DNA of 64,000 nt from Planomicrobium sp. Y74 (GTDB lineage Bacteria; Bacillota; Bacilli; Bacillales_A; Planococcaceae), in contig NZ_RCWH01000004.1 of NCBI RefSeq assembly GCF_003668635.1, positions 1 through 64,000 on the forward strand, written 5' to 3'. A program made the translations under genes and the position numbers. Within the stretch, counting starts at the first letter, position 1. Each line of letters begins with the position of its first letter. Of the stretch, positions 60,820 to 64,000 are shown piece after piece. The notes below the pieces were generated by a model, which was not told where the DNA came from, made no database searches, and saw nothing but the letters and a program-made list of their open reading frames with translations.

Positions 60820-61344
60820 ATGAAAAAATGGACAGTAGACGCAGCGCATTCAGAAATCGGATTTTCTGTAAAACACATGATGGTATCAAAAGTAAAAGGC
60901 TCTTTCGCTTCATATGATGCAACAGTAGAAGCTGACGAAACCGATCTTCAAGGCGCTTTGATCGATTTCAAAATCGACGTGGCAAGCATCAACACAAATA
61001 ACGAAGACCGCGACAACCACTTGCGTTCAGCAGATTTCTTCGATGCTGAACAGTATCCGCATATCACTTTCAACGCAAACGAAATCACTAAAAAAGGTGA
61101 TGACGAGTACGAGTTGACTGGCGACTTGACGATGAAAGGTGTTACTCGCCCAGCCACTTTCGAAGTGGAATACGGCGGCAAAGGCGTTAACCCATGGGGC
61201 GTAGAAGTTGTAGCATTCAGCGGCGAAGGCAAAGTGAACCGCAAAGATTTCGGCCTTACTTGGAACCAGACGCTTGAAACAGGCGGCGTACTTGTCGGCG
61301 AAGACATCAAAATCACGTTGGAACTGCAAGCTAACCCAGCATAA
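60820..61344 (+). CDS. YceI family lipid-binding protein
   Basis: 174 residues, lipocalin-like beta barrel of the YceI family; no signal peptide, so cytoplasmic. Opens with WTVDAAHSEIGFSVKHMMVSKVKGSF and has EYPHITF-type and LTMKGVTRPATFEVEY family motifs. YceI proteins bind isoprenoid lipids; physiological role in Bacillales is unclear. GGAGG ribosome site. An MhqR-type palindrome upstream links it to quinone/electrophile stress. Confidence 0.9.
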   Translation: MKKWTVDAAHSEIGFSVKHMMVSKVKGSFASYDATVEADETDLQGALIDFKIDVASINTNNEDRDNHLRSADFFDAEQYPHITFNANEITKKGDDEYELTGDLTMKGVTRPATFEVEYGGKGVNPWGVEVVAFSGEGKVNRKDFGLTWNQTLETGGVLVGEDIKITLELQANPA

Positions 61345-61356
61345 GTTTATATATAC

Positions 61357-61393
61357 AAAAAGGAGCTGCAGATTTAAATGCAGCTCCTTTTTA
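61357..61393 (+). terminator. terminator after the YceI gene
   Basis: AAAAGGAGCTGCA / TGCAGCTCCTTTT stem, T run. Near-duplicate of the terminator at 61812. Confidence 0.92.
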
Positions 61394-61430
61394 ATATCGT
61401 CGAGAAGCCGTTAACTTCTTAAATCATTTC

Positions 61431-61800
61431 GCTATAGGCGGAAGCTTTCCGCGGGGAGCGGCCTAAGCCTCCTCATCCGCTTCGCTCCTTGCGGGGTCTC
61501 AGGACTCGCTCTGATTCCCGCAGGAGTCACCGCCTGTCGCTCCATTTGGGATTTGTGTAGAATTACGTTATGTACTTTCTTATTTAATACAGACTTAAAT
61601 AGATAACCTTTGTAGAAAGTAACCTGAGATATGGAGCAAAACAGCGAAGACTCCCAGAGGAACAGAAACGGAGTTGGCTTTCCAACTCCGTTTCGAGCGA
61701 AGTGCTGAGATCCACTCGGGCGAAGTGAAACGAGCACGAGTTAGCTCAGCGCGAGCCCTAAGGAAAGCGAAGCTGTTTTGCGGAATATCGGTTTTATTTT
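61431..61800 (+). repeat. composite intergenic element BC, copy 1
   Basis: B part (61431-61555: GCTTTCCGCGGGGAGCGGCC, GGGGTCTCAGGACTCGCTCT, ATTCCCGCAGGAGTC), AT-rich spacer (about 61556-61630), C part (61636-61781) bounded by GCAAAACAGC and GCTGTTTTGC inverted repeats, with an extra perfect hairpin GAAACGGAGTTGG / CCAACTCCGTTTC inside. Fills the 524-bp gap between YceI and the Rieske gene, between two near-identical terminators. No coding content seen. Confidence 0.8.
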
Positions 61801-61811
61801 ATTTTCTCCAT

Positions 61812-61848
61812 TAAAAAGGAGCTGCAGATTCACTGCAGCTCCTTTTTG
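61812..61848. terminator. terminator facing the Rieske gene end
   Basis: AAAAAGGAGCTGCAG / CTGCAGCTCCTTTTT, a near-copy of 61357-61393, on the other side of element BC copy 1. Confidence 0.9.
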
Positions 61849-61868
61849 CTTTATATTCGTATAAATAC

Positions 61869-63410
61869 TTATTCCTCAATCCGCTTCAGCGGTTTGACGG
61901 CCGGGCCTTCCAGCACTTCGCCGGTATAAGAGAAGCGTGATCCGTGACAAGGGCAATCCCATGACCGTTCCGCATCGTTCCATTTCGTTTCACAACCCAT
62001 ATGCGTACAGGTGGTATCGACAAGGTGAAGTTGACCGTATTCATCGCGGTAGCCGCCGCCCGCCCCTTTAGCCGTTTTAACGCTTGCACCTTCTCCTTTT
62101 TCCAAGGAATCCGGCGTCTTCATCGGTTTTTTCAATTTACCTTTGACCAATTCCTTGGCCACTGATGCATTATCTTTCACGAAACTTGCCATGTCGACCG
62201 CCGTCATCTTCGTACGGGTAGGATTGTAAAGAGATGCGTAACGATTTTCCTTGCCAAGAACCTGGTCACTCAAAAGCATTCCCGCGAGGGCTCCATGTGC
62301 CATGCCCCATTTCCGGAAACCGGTAGCCACCAGGATATTTTCATAACCCACGGTGCTTGTACCGATATACGGAATCTTGTCGAGTGTCGACTGGTCCTGA
62401 GCTGACCAGCGGTAAGGAATATCTTCCACGCCGAAATGTTCGTCTCCCCATTTCGCCAGCGTTTCATACTTCTCCATCGTTTCGCCTTTGTGCTTGCCGA
62501 CTCCGTGGCCTTCGCCGCCGATGAGCAGCAGGCGCTCACCGTTGTCGTCTGTCGCGTAACGCAAAGAACGCATCGGCATATCCGTGCTAATATACATATG
62601 TTTTGGAATCTCACCTCTTACTTTGGCAGCCACTATATAGGAACGCGAAATCGACATTCTTGCGAAATACATGCCGTCTGCGTCATTAAACGGATAATGG
62701 GTGGCCACAATCACTTTTTCACAGGACAGGTGGGACATGTTTTCAGTTTGAATTACCGGATTCTTTTTGCTGAGAATTTTCTGGGCGCGTGTTTGCTCAT
62801 AGATTGTGCCCCCAAGTTTTTCAAATTCCTTTACAAGCCCTGCCAGGAATTTCACCGGATGGAATTGCGCCTGGTTGCGCATAACGATTGCTTCTTTCAC
62901 GGCAAACGGCAATTCCACTTCATCCTTCGCCAAACCTCCTGGAATGCCGAGCTGCTGGTACGCCTCCGCTTCCTGTTCGATCAGTTTTGCCCCAATTGCC
63001 GTATTGGCGTAGACAAAAGCATCTTGATGTTCGAAATCACAGTCGATTCCGAGCTCTTCGGCTGTGTTTTTGATAAATTCCAAGCCTTCCATATTGGCAT
63101 CATAATACCTCTTCGCGTCGACCTCTCCGGACATCTTGATCAACGGGAAATAAAACAGCCCATGCTGTGCCGAGATTTTTGCCGTAGTGTAGCCAGTTAC
63201 GCCGTCAATCAGTTTCCCGGCATCGATCAAAGTCACTTTTTTCCCGGCTTTCGCCAATAAATAAGCACTGATGATACCGGCTATGCCACCGCCGACCACT
63301 CCAACTTCCGTTGACTCGTTCTTTTGCAGCTGTGGATAATTCGGTATGTCTTTAAATTCGCGCCAATAGGATTCTTTCGATTCTGGAATGTTCGTGTTTT
63401 CATTCTTCAT
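61869..63410 (-). CDS. FAD-dependent oxidoreductase with C-terminal Rieske domain
   Basis: 513 residues. DAO-type FAD domain (about 35-400; GVVGGGIAGIISAYLLA) then a Rieske [2Fe-2S] domain (about 435-510) with CTHMGC and CPCHGSRF ligand motifs (two Cys, two His). Same architecture as B. subtilis YhfW. Substrate unknown. The ATG at 63410 overlaps the TGA of a 3-codon leader frame that has the real ribosome site (GGAGGTATC). A sigma-B-like promoter lies upstream. Confidence 0.9.
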   Translation of the reverse strand: MKNENTNIPESKESYWREFKDIPNYPQLQKNESTEVGVVGGGIAGIISAYLLAKAGKKVTLIDAGKLIDGVTGYTTAKISAQHGLFYFPLIKMSGEVDAKRYYDANMEGLEFIKNTAEELGIDCDFEHQDAFVYANTAIGAKLIEQEAEAYQQLGIPGGLAKDEVELPFAVKEAIVMRNQAQFHPVKFLAGLVKEFEKLGGTIYEQTRAQKILSKKNPVIQTENMSHLSCEKVIVATHYPFNDADGMYFARMSISRSYIVAAKVRGEIPKHMYISTDMPMRSLRYATDDNGERLLLIGGEGHGVGKHKGETMEKYETLAKWGDEHFGVEDIPYRWSAQDQSTLDKIPYIGTSTVGYENILVATGFRKWGMAHGALAGMLLSDQVLGKENRYASLYNPTRTKMTAVDMASFVKDNASVAKELVKGKLKKPMKTPDSLEKGEGASVKTAKGAGGGYRDEYGQLHLVDTTCTHMGCETKWNDAERSWDCPCHGSRFSYTGEVLEGPAVKPLKRIEE

Positions 63411-63418
63411 CGCCGCAT
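63407..63418 (-). other. 3-codon leader frame MRR* at the start of the Rieske gene
   Basis: ATG CGG CGA TGA. AGGAGGT sits at normal distance from this ATG, while the gene's own ATG (63410) overlaps the TGA and is 12 nt from the site. Ribosomes may start here and restart at the overlapping ATGA, or start directly with long spacing. Confidence 0.45.
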
Positions 63419-63450
63419 GATACCTCCTAATTATTTCATTTACTTCCTAT

Positions 63451-63475
63451 GTACCCTCCCGTCTGAAAATTAAGC
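63451..63475 (-). promoter_or_regulatory. candidate sigma-B promoter of the Rieske oxidoreductase gene
   Basis: Minus strand GCTTAA (63470-63475), 13-nt spacer, GGGTAC (63451-63456): five of six at each element, about 40 nt from the ATG. Confidence 0.6.
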
Positions 63476-63481
63476 GCAAAG

Positions 63482-63515
63482 AAAAACCCGGAAACGCATT
63501 TGCGCTTCCGGGTTG
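63482..63515 (-). terminator. terminator after the azoreductase gene
   Basis: AACCCGGAA / TTCCGGGTT stem enclosing a CGCA/TGCG pair, then TTTTTC on the minus strand. Confidence 0.88.
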
Positions 63516-63527
63516 GGTTTCATTCTA

Positions 63528-64000
63528 TTAGACTCTCACTTTTTCAAGTGACTGAGCCATTTCTTCAACGCGTTTCATGCCGTCTTCAACGATTTCCTGC
63601 GCTTTGTCAGGATACATATTGTGGCCTTCGATAATCACTTCTTCAATATCTTCGATGCCGAAGAAGTTCATGATCATGCGCACGTAGTTAACGCTCATTT
63701 CACTCGGTGCCATTTCAGGAGTCGAATATACTCCGCCGCGGGCATTCAAGATGATGACTTTCTTTTCAGGTACAAGGCCTTGTGGACCTTCTTCCGTATA
63801 CTTAAATGTCACACCTGCACGGTAAATGTAATCGATGAAAGTTTGCAATGGTGCTGGAATTGTTTTATTCCATAACGGAAATGCGAATACCACAACATCA
63901 GCATCAAGGAAAGCGTCCATCGCTTTGTTCGCAGCTGTCAGAATGCGCTGCTCGATATCATTCAATTCTTCAGCTTGTGCAGATTTCTGCATAGCATCGA
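63528..64000 (-). CDS. azoR: FMN-dependent NADH:quinone reductase/azoreductase, 3' part
   Basis: At least 157 residues are in the window; the frame runs off the right edge, so the N-terminal ~50 residues and the start are missing (the first in-window Met is internal). Flavodoxin-like fold with VVVFAFPLWNKTIPAPLQTFIDYI and LNARGGVYSTPEMAPSE, the FMN-binding loops of AzoR/AcpD. Reduces quinones by two electrons, protecting against thiol-reactive electrophiles. In B. subtilis azoR2 belongs to the MhqR regulon; whether an MhqR site precedes this gene lies outside the window. Confidence 0.92.
   Translation of the reverse strand, partial: DAMQKSAQAEELNDIEQRILTAANKAMDAFLDADVVVFAFPLWNKTIPAPLQTFIDYIYRAGVTFKYTEEGPQGLVPEKKVIILNARGGVYSTPEMAPSEMSVNYVRMIMNFFGIEDIEEVIIEGHNMYPDKAQEIVEDGMKRVEEMAQSLEKVRV

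Noticed and set aside
61668-61700. Intrinsic terminator (perfect 13-bp hairpin)
   Set aside because: No T run follows and no gene ends nearby; it is an insertion inside element BC copy 1.

Overview
The window looks like chromosome of a low-to-medium GC Gram-positive of the order Bacillales, most likely a Planococcaceae member (Planococcus/Planomicrobium-like). The basis is the sprT-tex-rsbX-sigB-rsbWVUTSR-mazFE-alr-acpS-rhomboid gene order and the nearby ddl-murF-cshA-ydbST order (both also known from Bacillus), strong AGGAGG-type ribosome sites, and moderate GC. Genus is inference; order is well supported. I see no prophage, IS element, transposase or CRISPR array.

Layout. 1-1260: eight tRNA genes on the minus strand (Asn, Glu, fMet, Asp, Gln, Leu, Arg, Gly), leading into a 16S rRNA gene whose 5' end lies at the left edge. 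1438-11480: sprT-like and tex genes, then the complete sigma-B stressosome/partner-switch operon (rsbR-S-T-U-V-W-sigB-rsbX), the mazEF toxin-antitoxin pair, alr and acpS. 11549-22223: rhomboid protease, two bacterial-PH-domain proteins, CshA helicase, esterase, murF, ddl, an unknown protein, rodA and a 44-residue small protein. 22518-31005: two MFS transporters, a general-stress SDR, an XRE-TPR regulator with paired palindromic operators, an FAD-oxidase/GNAT-aminotransferase operon and an MBL hydrolase. 31228-35776: a sucrose-phosphate-synthase-like/phosphatase pair, a squalene/phytoene-synthase-family protein and cardiolipin synthase. 35954-51858: VanY-type peptidase, MFS proteins, YidC, AraC regulator, lipid kinase, several GNATs, small membrane proteins, an MhqO-type dioxygenase, YpuA-, CvfB- and MntR-type genes. 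51884-64000: cadmium/zinc ATPase with its ArsR-family regulator, universal stress protein, two CrcB fluoride channels, penicillin-acylase-family protein, K+/H+ antiporter, murB, YceI, an FAD/Rieske oxidoreductase and the 3' part of an azoreductase.

The main theme is general stress. The window carries the sigma-B control operon and, read by eye, at least seven further good matches to the sigma-B promoter (GTTTAA-N13/14-GGGWAW) in front of other genes: the SDR, the sucrose-type pair, a YtxH-like protein, a DUF4064-like protein and a 32-residue microprotein (back-to-back promoters), an lmo0937-like 51-residue membrane protein and the Rieske oxidoreductase. A second theme is electrophile/quinone stress: two MhqR-type operators (dioxygenase, YceI) plus an azoreductase.

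The most unusual content is non-coding. A modular intergenic repeat family (five loci, eight copies of a ~24-nt unit, a long hairpin with paired base changes) and a second composite element (two ~370-435 bp copies in opposite orientation) occupy mainly convergent intergenic gaps. I could not place them in a known family. Promoter and terminator calls are by eye; coding starts were often moved to the codon that fits a ribosome site.
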